A DNA stretch of 64,000 nucleotides from Aurantibacillus circumpalustris (GCF_029625215.1 NZ_CP121197.1:1488001-1552000), one strand, 5' to 3'. Positions 10,333-19,228 are shown, numbered from the stretch's first letter. The notes: a model not told the origin generated them from the letters alone. Made by a program: numbers and translations.

Positions 10333-11211
10333 TTATTGTCTTCGATCTATTCCCCACATCATTTTATTACGTAAGGTTGTGAAGAAATTTTGACCTTCAA
10401 GATTAATGAGGTTTAATCTAAAATCGGCTTTTTTTATTCGAATTTCAGAGCCTGTAGGTATTTGTGCACCGCGTGAATCAAGAGATACATTAAAATCGTG
10501 GTAACGTCCGGTAACACTAAAACGGATTTCTCTATTGTTAGGAATCACAATAGGCCTAACCGTCAAATTGTGCGGTGCAATAGGTGTAATAATAAAATTA
10601 TCTGAATCTGGCATCATAATGGGGCCGCCACAACTAAGCGAATAGGCAGTAGAGCCGGTTGGCGTAGAAACAATTAATCCATCTGCGAAATAGGTATTTA
10701 AAAAAATACCATCCACATACGTATCAATGTTAATCATCGAACTACTATCCTTTTTATGAATTGTAAATTCATTTAATGCATAGTTTTCATCGTTGAAACA
10801 ATTGTTACAACCACCTATTTCAATTAATTCTCTTTTGTCTAAAGTGAATTTTTCGCGCAATAAAAGTTGCAGTGCTTTTTGAAGATCGTCTTTATTTACT
10901 TGTGATAAAAAACCTAAACGACCAGTGTTCACTCCTAAAATCGGAATGCCCGATTTTCTAACAAACGTAACGGTTTCCAACATCGTTCCATCACCACCCA
11001 AACAAATAAGATAATAAGCTTTGGCAATGAGTTCTTCTGAATTGTAGAAGGTATCGAGTTCTAAATCAAATTCTGAAGTATTTTTAAGGTAGGCATAATA
11101 GGGCTCGTAAACAATCATATCAACCCCTTCAGCCTTGAGGTAGTTATGCATTTGTTCAATATAGGCAGCGTGATTGTCCTTAGTCGAACGAGCGTATATG
11201 GCGATTGTCAT
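10333..11211 (-). CDS. nadK: NAD kinase
   Basis: The 292-residue ATP-NAD kinase phosphorylates NAD to NADP. The diagnostic GGDGTML motif lies near residue 73 and NTGRLGFLSQ near residue 100. The second conserved block includes FADGLIVSTPTGSTAYSLSCGGPI near residues 175-198, followed by the PIAPHNLTVRP segment. Length and motif order match bacterial NadK. It is preceded on its own strand by a selD-tail remnant (11231-11337), so its promoter must sit in or near that remnant. Confidence 0.96.
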   Translation of the reverse strand: MTIAIYARSTKDNHAAYIEQMHNYLKAEGVDMIVYEPYYAYLKNTSEFDLELDTFYNSEELIAKAYYLICLGGDGTMLETVTFVRKSGIPILGVNTGRLGFLSQVNKDDLQKALQLLLREKFTLDKRELIEIGGCNNCFNDENYALNEFTIHKKDSSSMINIDTYVDGIFLNTYFADGLIVSTPTGSTAYSLSCGGPIMMPDSDNFIITPIAPHNLTVRPIVIPNNREIRFSVTGRYHDFNVSLDSRGAQIPTGSEIRIKKADFRLNLINLEGQNFFTTLRNKMMWGIDRRQ

Positions 11212-11230
11212 AAAACAAAGATAAAATTAT

Positions 11231-11337
11231 TTAATTCTCAACGAGAATTACTTTTTCGGCTTTTTTTGAGCAATTGACCAGTGGGTTCCACGAAATTTGA
11301 AAGGCTATTTTCGGTGAATAACAACAATGCTTTAATA
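11231..11337 (-). pseudogene. Duplicated fragment of the selD 3' end
   Basis: On the minus strand this stretch ends EKVILVEN-stop, exactly like SelD at 13177, and the preceding codons align with the SelD tail (IKAL...ENGL...GQ...KK). A run of seven A (minus strand) shifts the frame relative to selD, and several substitutions are present, so it is a decayed copy. It lies on the far side of the T9SS gene from intact selD, in the same orientation, forming a direct repeat around that gene. Confidence 0.75.
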
Positions 11338-11355
11338 CATCTATTTAAACCATAT

Positions 11356-12894
11356 TTATTCTTTAATTATTTTTCGGGTTGTTATGTGTTTTCCATCATT
11401 AAAAACCTCGAGAAAATAAATTCCATTTTCAAAAGTTTCCAAATCAAGTTTAAAGGTTGATTCTTTAAAGTCTGATGTTGTAATTGTTTTATTTATTAGT
11501 TCTGCTCCAGCGATATTTAAAATGCGAATACTTATTTTTTTAATGGAGGAGAAATCAATTGGAAAATTCAGATTTAGCAGGCCGTTTGTTGGATTAGGAT
11601 AAACAGTAATACTTTCATTCTCTTTATTAATTTTGTTTAATCCTGTTAGGTTTAAACAATAAGCTGTTGTTGTATCACAACCTGTACTATCATATTTTAC
11701 ATAAAACATTGGGTTGTTGCCTGGGTCAGTTTTGCGAAGGGAAGTAATCCAACCACCATCACTGGTGGGGTTTACGCAGGTTATTAAAATATTATTATTA
11801 ATGGAATCATTCGCTGCGTAATCGTAATATTTTTTCCAGATTACTTTACCTGTTGTATGGTTAATTCTTACAAACCTGGATAAGTTATTATGCCGGTTGT
11901 CTATTTCAAGCAAAGAGTCAGTAGATCCCGCCAAAAGCAAATCTCCATTTGAAAATTCCATAACAGAACTAAACCAATTGAGTTGTGAAACTTTATCAAA
12001 GCCATAAATAGTCCATAGTGGTGTATTAGGTTGATTCACATCAAACTTTCGGGCGTAGGAAGTGTAATAGTTGTTAAAACCGTCACTACTGCGGGTAGCG
12101 CCTGTAACCACAAATTTTTTGTCCCGCGTTTGAATCAAGTCCATTAATCCTCCCGTTGCATTAAAATTTATATGCGATAAAGTAGTTCCAAGGCTATCGA
12201 GAATAATTAAACTATTATAGGTAGCAGCGCTGTTTTGATTGCCAATGTATTGATTACCCGCGATAATTATCTTTTTACTGGCACTATCTTGAAGAATAGC
12301 TCTGCCATCGCTTACATTGGGTAACGCTTTATTTATAATTTTTCGCCAAAGTTCATTGCCATTGGCATCTGTTTTTATTAGCAATGTTGGCGTTGTGGTT
12401 TGACTTTGAAAAAAACCGGTGAGTAAAAATCCACTATCAGTGCTACCCGTTAATATGTTTGGAACTACATCCATACCTGAATCACGATAAAATCTCTGCC
12501 AAACAATGTTGCCTATCGTATCAAGTTTCAGCAAGGTTCCAATAATCTGCTGATTACTATCTATCATAGCCCCGGCATAAAAAAAATAATTATCCCTTTT
12601 GTAAAAGGTTCTGTAATTAAAAGGATGGTTACCGTATTGTAGATTTGTGGTCCCGTATTTTTTTGTCCATTGAATTTGTCCCGATCCATTTAGACCCATT
12701 AATGTTAAGGCGTAAACACCATTTCCGTCGATCGAAATACCTCCAGCGAAATATTTATCGGGTGAGATTTCAAAAACATCTTTTGTTACATGTGTTATTG
12801 CGCCTTGAGAAAAACAGCGTGCTCTAAAACCACCTTGAGCAAAGGACTCAGGTTCAAGAAAGAAAATAATTACTATTGATAATAATATACGCAT
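11356..12894 (-). CDS. Secreted T9SS-sorted protein with beta-propeller-like repeats
   Basis: The 512-residue exported protein has a signal peptide MRILLSIVIIFFLEPESFAQ. Repeated blocks follow, of the kind IQWTKKYG, IVWQRFYRD, NELWRKIINK, PLWTIYGF and VIWKKYYD. These tryptophan-centred repeats with intervening TGSTDSGFLLTG-type segments are typical of propeller-like T9SS cargo. The C-terminus is a type A sorting domain (ITVYPNPTNGLLNLNFP, then FENGIYFLEVFN). No catalytic motif is visible and the ligand is unknown. It is flanked by a selD-tail copy downstream and a sorting-domain remnant upstream, so it looks like an inserted accessory gene. Confidence 0.88.
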   Translation of the reverse strand: MRILLSIVIIFFLEPESFAQGGFRARCFSQGAITHVTKDVFEISPDKYFAGGISIDGNGVYALTLMGLNGSGQIQWTKKYGTTNLQYGNHPFNYRTFYKRDNYFFYAGAMIDSNQQIIGTLLKLDTIGNIVWQRFYRDSGMDVVPNILTGSTDSGFLLTGFFQSQTTTPTLLIKTDANGNELWRKIINKALPNVSDGRAILQDSASKKIIIAGNQYIGNQNSAATYNSLIILDSLGTTLSHINFNATGGLMDLIQTRDKKFVVTGATRSSDGFNNYYTSYARKFDVNQPNTPLWTIYGFDKVSQLNWFSSVMEFSNGDLLLAGSTDSLLEIDNRHNNLSRFVRINHTTGKVIWKKYYDYAANDSINNNILITCVNPTSDGGWITSLRKTDPGNNPMFYVKYDSTGCDTTTAYCLNLTGLNKINKENESITVYPNPTNGLLNLNFPIDFSSIKKISIRILNIAGAELINKTITTSDFKESTFKLDLETFENGIYFLEVFNDGKHITTRKIIKE

Positions 12895-12901
12895 AGTTTA
12901 A

Positions 12902-12946
12902 AAAAGCAGTCTCAAATTCCAGCTAAATTAATTTTGAGACTGCTTT
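12902..12946 (-). terminator. Rho-independent terminator, minus strand
   Basis: A 14-bp perfect stem (12903-12916 with 12933-12946) has a 16-nt loop and is followed on the minus strand by a T-run (12905-12901). It sits just downstream of the T9SS tail remnant and just upstream of the next T9SS gene. Confidence 0.7.
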
Positions 12947-12957
12947 ATGCATTTAGG

Positions 12958-13125
12958 TTAATTCTGCTTTATTAGTTTCGTTCTATAAATAATTTCGTTA
13001 TTGGATTTTGTAAGACTTAATAAATATATACCATTGTTTAATTCAGTTAAGGGTACGTATAATTTATCGTTCTTATTAATAAAGTTAGTGTAAATTCTCT
13101 TTCCCAACAAGTCTTTCAATTCAAA
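12958..13125 (-). pseudogene. Remnant of a T9SS C-terminal sorting domain
   Basis: The minus strand encodes an open tail that starts after an in-frame TAA at 13126-13128, reads FELKDLLGKRIYTN, then PLTELNNGIYLLSL, and ends LIKQN-stop at 12958. That is the last two-thirds of a type A sorting domain, without the PNP segment or any upstream protein. With its own terminator it looks like the leftover 3' end of a lost T9SS cargo gene. Confidence 0.7.
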
Positions 13126-13176
13126 TTACCCTCACGATCTCAAATGGAAAATAGGAGATTGAAAACGGTGAATCGT

Positions 13177-14241
13177 TTAATTCTCAACCAGAATTACTTT
13201 TTCGACTTTTTTGACCATTTGGCCAATGGGTTTAGTAAAATCATCAAGACCATTTTCAGCAAACAATGCCTTTATTTCAGCTAAAGCATTTTTGTTTACT
13301 GTAAATAGCAAACCACCATTTGTCTGAGGATCGGGTAAAACAGAAAATGCTTCTGCTACATTTACATTTTCTCCAAAATGTACTTTTTTCTGATAGGCAT
13401 TCCAATTTCTAAAAGTTGCATCGGGAATGGTTCCTTGACTTAAGTAACTTGCCAGAGATTTTATTTTTGGAATCAAATTATAATTTATTTGCGCTGTTAA
13501 CTTACTTCCTTCGGCCATCTCGATTAAATGTCCTAATAAACCAAAACCTGTTACATCCGTCATTGCTGTTACACCAGAGATCTTCCCAAGCTTTTCGCCG
13601 ATAGAGTTTAATGACGTTAATTGATTTACCAAAGTAATTTTATCTTCTTCCAGTAACACATTTCTTTTTTGCGCAGTCGACAATATACCGGCACCAATTG
13701 CTTTAGTAAGAAAAAGAAAATCGCCTTCCTGTGCCGTATTATTTTTTTTGAGGTCTTTGATATTAATTAAACCGTTAACCGAAAGACCAAACATGGGCTC
13801 AAGTGTATCAATACTATGTCCCCCAGCTAAAGGAATTCCAGCTTCGTTACATACTGTTCTTGCACCATCGAGAACTTTTTTAGCAAGATCGGGTGATAAT
13901 TTATTTACTGGCCAACCCAGTATCGCAAGTGCCAATGTTGGTGTGCCTCCCATCGCGTAGACATCACTTATGGCATTTGCTGAGGCGACTCTTCCAAAAT
14001 CAAAAGGATCATCAACAATTGGCATAAAAAAATCGGTAGTAGAAATAAGTGCCGTTCCATTTCCAAGATCATACACTGCAGCATCGTCATTGCTCCCGTT
14101 TCCAACAAGAAGATTTTTATTTTCGTTTTGCTTAACGCTACCATTCAAAATCTCTTGCAATACCTGTGGTGCTATTTTACAACCGCATCCAGCACCGTGA
14201 GCGTATTGGGTAAGAGCAATTTTATTTTCTGATTCAGACAT
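13177..14241 (-). CDS. selD: Selenide, water dikinase (selenophosphate synthetase)
   Basis: The enzyme makes selenophosphate from selenide and ATP. At 354 residues it is of standard length. The active site GAGCGCKI has Cys19 (the position that is selenocysteine in some species) and Lys22, so this is the Cys form with no internal UGA. Further hallmarks are DDAAVYDLG near residue 53, TDFFMPIVDDPFDFGRVASA near residue 90, GGHSIDTLEPMFGLSVNG near 140 and TDVTGFGLLGHL near 228. Its start overlaps the end of mnmH by 8 bp, so the two are cotranscribed. No selA or selB is in view, so the supported role is tRNA selenouridine. Confidence 0.96.
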   Translation of the reverse strand: MSESENKIALTQYAHGAGCGCKIAPQVLQEILNGSVKQNENKNLLVGNGSNDDAAVYDLGNGTALISTTDFFMPIVDDPFDFGRVASANAISDVYAMGGTPTLALAILGWPVNKLSPDLAKKVLDGARTVCNEAGIPLAGGHSIDTLEPMFGLSVNGLINIKDLKKNNTAQEGDFLFLTKAIGAGILSTAQKRNVLLEEDKITLVNQLTSLNSIGEKLGKISGVTAMTDVTGFGLLGHLIEMAEGSKLTAQINYNLIPKIKSLASYLSQGTIPDATFRNWNAYQKKVHFGENVNVAEAFSVLPDPQTNGGLLFTVNKNALAEIKALFAENGLDDFTKPIGQMVKKVEKVILVEN

Positions 14242-15283
14242 GCTGTATAATTTTTTCTATGTTTGATTTTATTTCAATCGTGTTGCTTTGGATGTAAATG
14301 ATTTTTCTTTCATCAGCCGTCCCTTTACTCGAACTTTTATGGTATAGTTTATCATAATACTTCAGTAGCACTGTGAAGCAAGTTTTAAGATCGTCCTCTA
14401 ATAAAGCGTTAACGGCTATTTTAGTTTCCAGTCCACCTAATTTCTTTTTAATTCGAATAATGGCATTGATGAGTTTTTCTTTTTCGTATTTTCCATAGTG
14501 CTCTGTAATAAACGCTAAGCGTTCTTCAAAAGGAACATCTAAAAATAGTTGCGTTTGCAAGCGCATGTTCTTGTAAAAAATGAGTGGAATGTTAACATGA
14601 CCGATCCTTTGACTTTCTCCTTCTAACCAAATAGCCTCTGCGGGAAATTTTTTAGATACGTTATCCAGTTCTGTGGCGAGTAGGTTTTCAAAATACTCCT
14701 GACTCGGTTGCATTTTCATTTCCAGGTTTCCAAACGCGGATCCTTTGTGAGACGCTAGTCCTTCAAGATCAATTACAGGATGCTTGTTTTTTTTAAGTTC
14801 ACAAAGAATGCCTGTTTTATCACTTCCTGTATATCCACTTAAAATGCGTAAAGGGTATTTTTTTTCAAATTGATTTAATACCCAATGCCTGTATGATTTA
14901 TAACCACCGCCAAGAAGGTACACCTCAAATCCATAAAGATCGAGCAGCCATGCAATTGCTGCGCTTCTCATACCTCCACGCCAACAATGCACTCCAACAA
15001 TTCGTTCAGGATTTCCTACTGTTTTAACTCTTTTTTCCGCCTCTTCCACCATCCGAACCATGTTCTTTCCAAAAGAGTTGAGCCCTATTTTTATGGCCGT
15101 TTCGCGGCTTTCTTGCTTATAAGCCGTACCAATTATTTTTCTTTCTTCGTCTGTGAATATTGGAAAAGAAATAGCTTTAGGAATGTGTGCATGAGAATAC
15201 TCACTCGGACTCCTAACATCGAAAATTGGCGCGCTTTCACCCAATTCTAAAAACTCTTCTATATTTAATTTGCTGATTGGCAC
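14234..15283 (-). CDS. mnmH: tRNA 2-selenouridine synthase MnmH (SelU/YbbB)
   Basis: The enzyme converts 2-thiouridine at the tRNA wobble position to 2-selenouridine through a geranylated intermediate, using selenophosphate from SelD. An N-terminal rhodanese domain (residues 5-125) has catalytic Cys100 in VHCWRGGMRSAAIAWLL. A P-loop domain follows. Its Walker A reads GYTGSDKT (residues 150-157), with Asp155 where the GxxGxGK[ST] pattern has Gly. The 349-residue length is typical. It is the first gene of the selU-selD pair. Whether Asp155 affects nucleotide binding is unknown; the rest of the protein looks intact. Confidence 0.94.
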   Translation of the reverse strand: MPISKLNIEEFLELGESAPIFDVRSPSEYSHAHIPKAISFPIFTDEERKIIGTAYKQESRETAIKIGLNSFGKNMVRMVEEAEKRVKTVGNPERIVGVHCWRGGMRSAAIAWLLDLYGFEVYLLGGGYKSYRHWVLNQFEKKYPLRILSGYTGSDKTGILCELKKNKHPVIDLEGLASHKGSAFGNLEMKMQPSQEYFENLLATELDNVSKKFPAEAIWLEGESQRIGHVNIPLIFYKNMRLQTQLFLDVPFEERLAFITEHYGKYEKEKLINAIIRIKKKLGGLETKIAVNALLEDDLKTCFTVLLKYYDKLYHKSSSKGTADERKIIYIQSNTIEIKSNIEKIIQHV

Positions 15284-15729
15284 AAAACAAAGATGCGTAA
15301 AAAATTAGCATTTACAGTAATTTTCGTTTTGCTGAATTAAGCTGCGTATATAGTCTTATAATTGATTTGAAAGTTTTCACTCAAAACTAAACGCAAAGAT
15401 CATTTTTAATAATAACAATTTATTTCTAAGTAGTATCTGGTATAATTTGAGCCTTGGTATAATACCGATTCCAAAAACAATATGGTCCGATTTTCAGCAG
15501 GCTTAGTTAACCATTTGTTTTTAGGATCGGCATCTACCAAATGCTACACACTATCTACCCACCCAAATATAATTTAACTTTTGGGTTAAATTATATTTGG
15601 ATTTGGTATAAGATCAGTGCTCTAATATTTTTACATTCTCATTGGAATCAAATCTGCGGCAGTTTCTAAGCGATACTTTACTTTAAACAAATAAGACTTT
15701 CTTTTGTTTAAGAGTTAGAACTTGTGAAA
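15284..15729. other. Intergenic region between mnmH and the DUF2452 gene
   Basis: These 446 bp separate divergent genes. No ORF or RNA gene is apparent. The region contains a perfect long hairpin (listed separately), a short palindrome GGTATAATACC near 15454 and AT-rich DNA that presumably carries both promoters. Confidence 0.6.
15563..15600. repeat. Perfect 16-bp inverted repeat with 6-nt loop
   Basis: Positions 15563-15578 (CCAAATATAATTTAAC) are the exact reverse complement of 15585-15600. The arms are AT-rich with CC/GG ends. There is no T-run, and the hairpin lies 130 bp upstream of the DUF2452 gene, so it is more likely an operator or REP-like element than a terminator. Confidence 0.7.
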
Positions 15730-16152
15730 ATGATAAATCCAATTGACAAAGATAAAACGACTGAAACTCCGGGAACATTAGCTTATCCTCACACCATAGG
15801 AAGTGTAGTGGTAAAACCTGAAGACGTAGGGAAATTAAAATCTCGGGCGCTTTCTGCCATGCATGAACAAACTAATCGTCAATTACTGCAACTCCAAAAA
15901 CAAGCAGAATTATTAGCCCATCAAGCCAATGAACTAAATCAACGCGTTAAGTTGAGTGAATTAATTTATACTGCCGAAATCTCATTTGAAGCCCTTATTG
16001 GTCATGTGTATTATCTATACAAAAAGGAACAGGCTCATCGCTTAATGATGATTGCTCCCGACGAATGGGGTAGAAAAAAACCTGAAACTTTAGAATTTGT
16101 AAGTTCCGTTAAATTACTCAGCGATCATACCTGGGAGATAATCAAAGACTAG
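15730..16152 (+). CDS. DUF2452 family protein
   Basis: A small soluble protein of about 140 residues resembles the Bacteroidota DUF2452 family: an N-terminal NPIDKDK..ETPGTLAYPHTIGS segment, a helical coiled-coil middle (SAMHEQTNRQLLQLQKQAEL) and a C-terminal IGHVYYLYKKEQ...MIAPDEWGR block. I chose the ATG at 15730, although the in-frame GTG at 15724 is possible. Function is unknown. It converges on the methyltransferase gene with 2 bp between stop codons. Confidence 0.8.
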   Translation: MINPIDKDKTTETPGTLAYPHTIGSVVVKPEDVGKLKSRALSAMHEQTNRQLLQLQKQAELLAHQANELNQRVKLSELIYTAEISFEALIGHVYYLYKKEQAHRLMMIAPDEWGRKKPETLEFVSSVKLLSDHTWEIIKD

Positions 16153-16154
16153 TA

Positions 16155-16811
16155 TTAATTTTTACTTGCCACGATTATTATATTTTCTAGTTCAACTATT
16201 TCGCCTTGCAGATCATATGGAGGCTCAATATTTTCGAAAACCTGAGAAATTTTAAATTGACTTTTTTCAAGCAAAGTCAACACATCATCTTTCGAAAATA
16301 AATTAAAATTATATTTTGTAAATGGGTAGTTAACTAAATAGTGTTTTGGACGTAAACTTATTATAAGTTGCCCGTTAGGCTTCAGCACGCGCTTTAACTC
16401 ATTTAAGGCGGTCATTTCATCGTCCCAAAAATAAATGGTGTTTATAGTTATTATTTTATCGAAGGCTTCTTTAGCAAAAGGAAGTGCTCTTATGTTTCCC
16501 TTTACAAAATCTGCTTGTTTAGTTTTAATATATTTTTCGTTTATTTTTAAAGCTTCTTCAACCATTTCGTCTGAGATCTCGCAACCAGTATATTTTACTT
16601 TAGAATTTTTCTCTAATATTTCAGATACAAAATAACCATTTCCCATACCAATCTCAAGAATACGATCTTCATTTCCTGCTTTTAAAATTTGCAAGGCATC
16701 GTAATTAATTCGACCGTTTCCTTGATTCATAAATTCGCCAACTTGAATACCCAATTCACCTTTTGGTTTGCGAAATTGAGCAGCCATCAGCTTTAAGTCT
16801 CGTTCTTCCAT
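16155..16811 (-). CDS. Class I SAM-dependent methyltransferase
   Basis: The 218-residue protein has a Rossmann-type methyltransferase fold. Motif I is ILEIGMGNGYFVSEIL near residue 51, the acidic post-I residue sits in YTGCEISDEMVEEA, motif II is FDKIITINTIYFWDD, and LKPNGQLIISLRP is motif III. The N-terminal QFRKPKGELG segment occurs in ubiquinone/menaquinone-methyltransferase-like proteins. The substrate cannot be told from sequence. It starts 158 bp from the ATP-grasp gene and is probably a separate unit. Confidence 0.85.
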   Translation of the reverse strand: MEERDLKLMAAQFRKPKGELGIQVGEFMNQGNGRINYDALQILKAGNEDRILEIGMGNGYFVSEILEKNSKVKYTGCEISDEMVEEALKINEKYIKTKQADFVKGNIRALPFAKEAFDKIITINTIYFWDDEMTALNELKRVLKPNGQLIISLRPKHYLVNYPFTKYNFNLFSKDDVLTLLEKSQFKISQVFENIEPPYDLQGEIVELENIIIVASKN

Positions 16812-16969
16812 CTATTTTTTTAAATTAAATACCTAGACAAAGGTACTTTTTTGAATATTAAATTAACCGTTAAAAAAGTTTAACAGTCAGAACATCAATG
16901 ATAACATCGTATTCAGACTTTTATACAACGTGATTTAAAGGTGCCGAATGGCATGTAAAACTGATTCTA

Positions 16970-17992
16970 TTACTTTAGAAGAACAAATTTCAGATATGAT
17001 TTTGCTATTAGCTTAAAAGAAACAGCTTGTTCACCTTTTTTAATATTCATTGCAGAAATATCCGCCAAACGTTTCCAATGAGCTAACAGATCTTTATACG
17101 CATTGATAAGCGTGTAGTCAGAATCGTAGATATGCCCGGGTTCAGAGCTTGCCCCATTAAGTTCCATTATTTTAATAGAAATTCCTTTTTGTAAATCTTC
17201 AACGCTTTTTGCTTTTAAATCGAATCGTCCGTAATAAAATCCATTTATCGGCAAACTTATTTCATCAAATACTTCATGGAGATTTTGATTTATTATATGA
17301 TTAAAATTTATAAATCGCGTGCCACGGCAATGGTTTCCAATTGGCTCAAGAAGAACCTTCTCGTTTAATAAAGGAATCTTATGTATCGCATCTCCCATTT
17401 CCTTTTTAAACCGATTAATTTGAAACCTCGCGCGGGTGCTTTTCTTCATTAGTTCCAGAATACTCGATTTACCATCGCCAACAACTGACAAAAATTCTTT
17501 TAATGTAACAGAACTAACCACTCCTTTTGTGGAGTCCGGCATACGACTGTATAGAACACCAAATTCGAAATCATAGTCAATGTATTCTTGAATGATGTAA
17601 AAAAAATTAGAATTATTGTGGTAAGTAATTAATTCATTTTCGTTGTTTATTTTACAAACATCGTTACCTCTTTCGCCAACGTCAGGTTTTGCAATAATCG
17701 GATATTCTATTTCTTCTAGTTGCAGTTTTGATTTAATTTCTTCAAAACGAATTCCTTTTGCAGCTGAAATACTTTTTGGTAGATGGCGCTTATTAATTAA
17801 AGATAAAATTTCCGATTTGCTTTCCCCATAAAATCCGCCAAGCTCAATACCTGGATTAGCCACGCTAAAGTAGGCGAAAGATTTATTTCTAAGAGATAAA
17901 TAGACCCAATAAGGTAAAACAGGCAGATAAAATAATCCCCACGGCCAGTATTCGTAGCGAAATATCTTTACTAAAAAAAGCGGGGTTTTCAT
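16970..17992 (-). CDS. ATP-grasp domain protein (D-Ala-D-Ala ligase-like)
   Basis: The 340-residue protein begins with a hydrophobic, aromatic segment (YWPWGLFYLPVLPYWVYLSL, residues 15-34), unusual for a soluble ligase, followed by an ATP-grasp fold. Candidate ATP-binding residues are IIAKPDVGERGNDV near residue 100 and IIQEYIDYDFEFGVLY near residue 132. The C-terminal metal site could be FYYGRFDLKAK and IKIMELNGASSEPGH, where Asp, Glu and Asn match ATP-grasp Mg ligands. It is the last gene of the cluster led by the outer-membrane protein at 19779-20516, with 2 bp to the NRDE gene. ATP-dependent ligation of an amino acid or peptide is inferred; the substrate is unknown. Confidence 0.75.
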   Translation of the reverse strand: MKTPLFLVKIFRYEYWPWGLFYLPVLPYWVYLSLRNKSFAYFSVANPGIELGGFYGESKSEILSLINKRHLPKSISAAKGIRFEEIKSKLQLEEIEYPIIAKPDVGERGNDVCKINNENELITYHNNSNFFYIIQEYIDYDFEFGVLYSRMPDSTKGVVSSVTLKEFLSVVGDGKSSILELMKKSTRARFQINRFKKEMGDAIHKIPLLNEKVLLEPIGNHCRGTRFINFNHIINQNLHEVFDEISLPINGFYYGRFDLKAKSVEDLQKGISIKIMELNGASSEPGHIYDSDYTLINAYKDLLAHWKRLADISAMNIKKGEQAVSFKLIAKSYLKFVLLK

Positions 17993-17994
17993 TT

Positions 17995-18717
17995 TTAAGA
18001 ATTTATGACTTTAGTGTTATAAATTTTTTTGTTTATCACATCTTCATAAATCATTTCAGTTTCAAATTCATTTATTTTATTCACGCAACAAATACTTACC
18101 GTTCTTTTTTGTGATCTGTTCATGACAATGTCGTTTTTTTGATCGCCCGTTCCGCCAAAATGATGAAACATAAGAATGGTATCCTTGGTGAAAATTTCGT
18201 TTTCCTTTACCCAATCGTAAAACCATGTTTCACGTTCTTTCACAACCTCTTCAGAATACAAAGTTACAGAGGACCAAATATGAGGCAATGAAGCATCGTG
18301 ATTTAGATGATGCGTTTTAATCCCATCCCACTTCAATTCGCAAAGGCCTCGTTTATTATCTTGATGCCTTACAAAAATGAGAGAAAAAGGTTCAATGTCT
18401 TTAAAATCATAATTTGCTATAAAATCATACTGTGTCTCGTACTTAAAAAAATCAAGCAGCACAAAACCTCTGCTTTTTCTATAATTTCCTTCCGATTTAT
18501 GTGGTACAAAAGCTCCATTCAAAAGACACACTGTGAAATCATTTCCCTTTGCTATCCATGTTCCGCCAGCCTTAGGATCTTTCGGAAAATATATTTCTTT
18601 ATTGTGGATAGTATAAGAATTTATTGGCAAAGCAGACGGTCGTGACAAATCCTCATCCCTATTTGAAGTAAGAATAAAACTAGTGTCTCCTTTCGGAAGA
18701 TAGGTAACGGTGCACAT
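17995..18717 (-). CDS. NRDE family protein (TANGO2-like)
   Basis: The 240-residue protein starts MCTVTYLP with Cys at position 2 and has the family signature TSNRDEDLSRPSA at residues 17-29. Then come FPKDPKAGGTWIAKG near residue 50 and CLLNGAF. The family has an N-terminal-nucleophile-hydrolase-like fold; eukaryotic TANGO2 has been linked to heme handling, while bacterial roles are not established. The conserved Cys2 would become the N-terminal residue after Met removal. It sits in the tight cluster between the DinB-like and ATP-grasp genes (6 and 2 bp spacing). Confidence 0.88.
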   Translation of the reverse strand: MCTVTYLPKGDTSFILTSNRDEDLSRPSALPINSYTIHNKEIYFPKDPKAGGTWIAKGNDFTVCLLNGAFVPHKSEGNYRKSRGFVLLDFFKYETQYDFIANYDFKDIEPFSLIFVRHQDNKRGLCELKWDGIKTHHLNHDASLPHIWSSVTLYSEEVVKERETWFYDWVKENEIFTKDTILMFHHFGGTGDQKNDIVMNRSQKRTVSICCVNKINEFETEMIYEDVINKKIYNTKVINS

Positions 18718-18723
18718 TTTAAA

Positions 18724-19227
18724 TTAACTAATTGTTTTTTGAGACTTTAAATATTGAAGTGTTGAATGGGAGTACCCAAAACTGCTATTTAATTTTACAT
18801 AGTTTAATTCTGTTGTAAAAGCAATACGCATGATCGCCAAATGATGTACGGTATGTTCTATGTTGTAAGTGATTTCCCGAAATAGAGATGATTCGACAAT
18901 TGTTTCTGTAGCGTTATACACAACTTTAAGAAGTATTCTTTTATTCACATCCACTCGTTCAATTTTATCAAAAACCTCTATAATAAATTCAGAAGCGAAG
19001 CGTAGATTTTCTTCCAGCAACAGATTTCGTTTTCTATCATCATAGCAAATGGTGTTATTTTCGTTCTCAACAAAAAGGCAGTCATAGAATTCAAGAATAT
19101 GTCTGACGTGTTTGCCCACAGTTCCATTATTAAAAACAATCATTGGTTTAGCGTAATCCGATTCGTGCAATTGATCGAGCATGGCTTTCAACTCGAGCAC
19201 TTGATTTTTGGCGACTTCTCTTAGCAT
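18724..19227 (-). CDS. DinB-like four-helix metal protein
   Basis: The 167-residue helical protein has histidines spaced as in the DinB/YfiT fold: GKHVRHILEFYD near residue 38, EHTVHHLAIMRI near residue 127 and FGYSHSTLQYL near the end. DinB-superfamily proteins bind one divalent metal with three histidines, and some transfer low-molecular-weight thiols. The activity here is unknown. It follows the YceI gene after 1 bp and precedes the NRDE gene by 6 bp, so it is clearly cotranscribed with them. Confidence 0.78.
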   Translation of the reverse strand: MLREVAKNQVLELKAMLDQLHESDYAKPMIVFNNGTVGKHVRHILEFYDCLFVENENNTICYDDRKRNLLLEENLRFASEFIIEVFDKIERVDVNKRILLKVVYNATETIVESSLFREITYNIEHTVHHLAIMRIAFTTELNYVKLNSSFGYSHSTLQYLKSQKTIS

Positions 19228-19228
19228 A

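Noticed and set aside
13177-14241. Possible selenocysteine in SelD
   Set aside because: The active-site codon encodes Cys19 and there is no internal UGA, so no Sec machinery is implied.
18307-18645. 112-residue plus-strand ORF opposite the NRDE gene
   Set aside because: The NRDE gene has a strong family signature on the other strand; this is a shadow.
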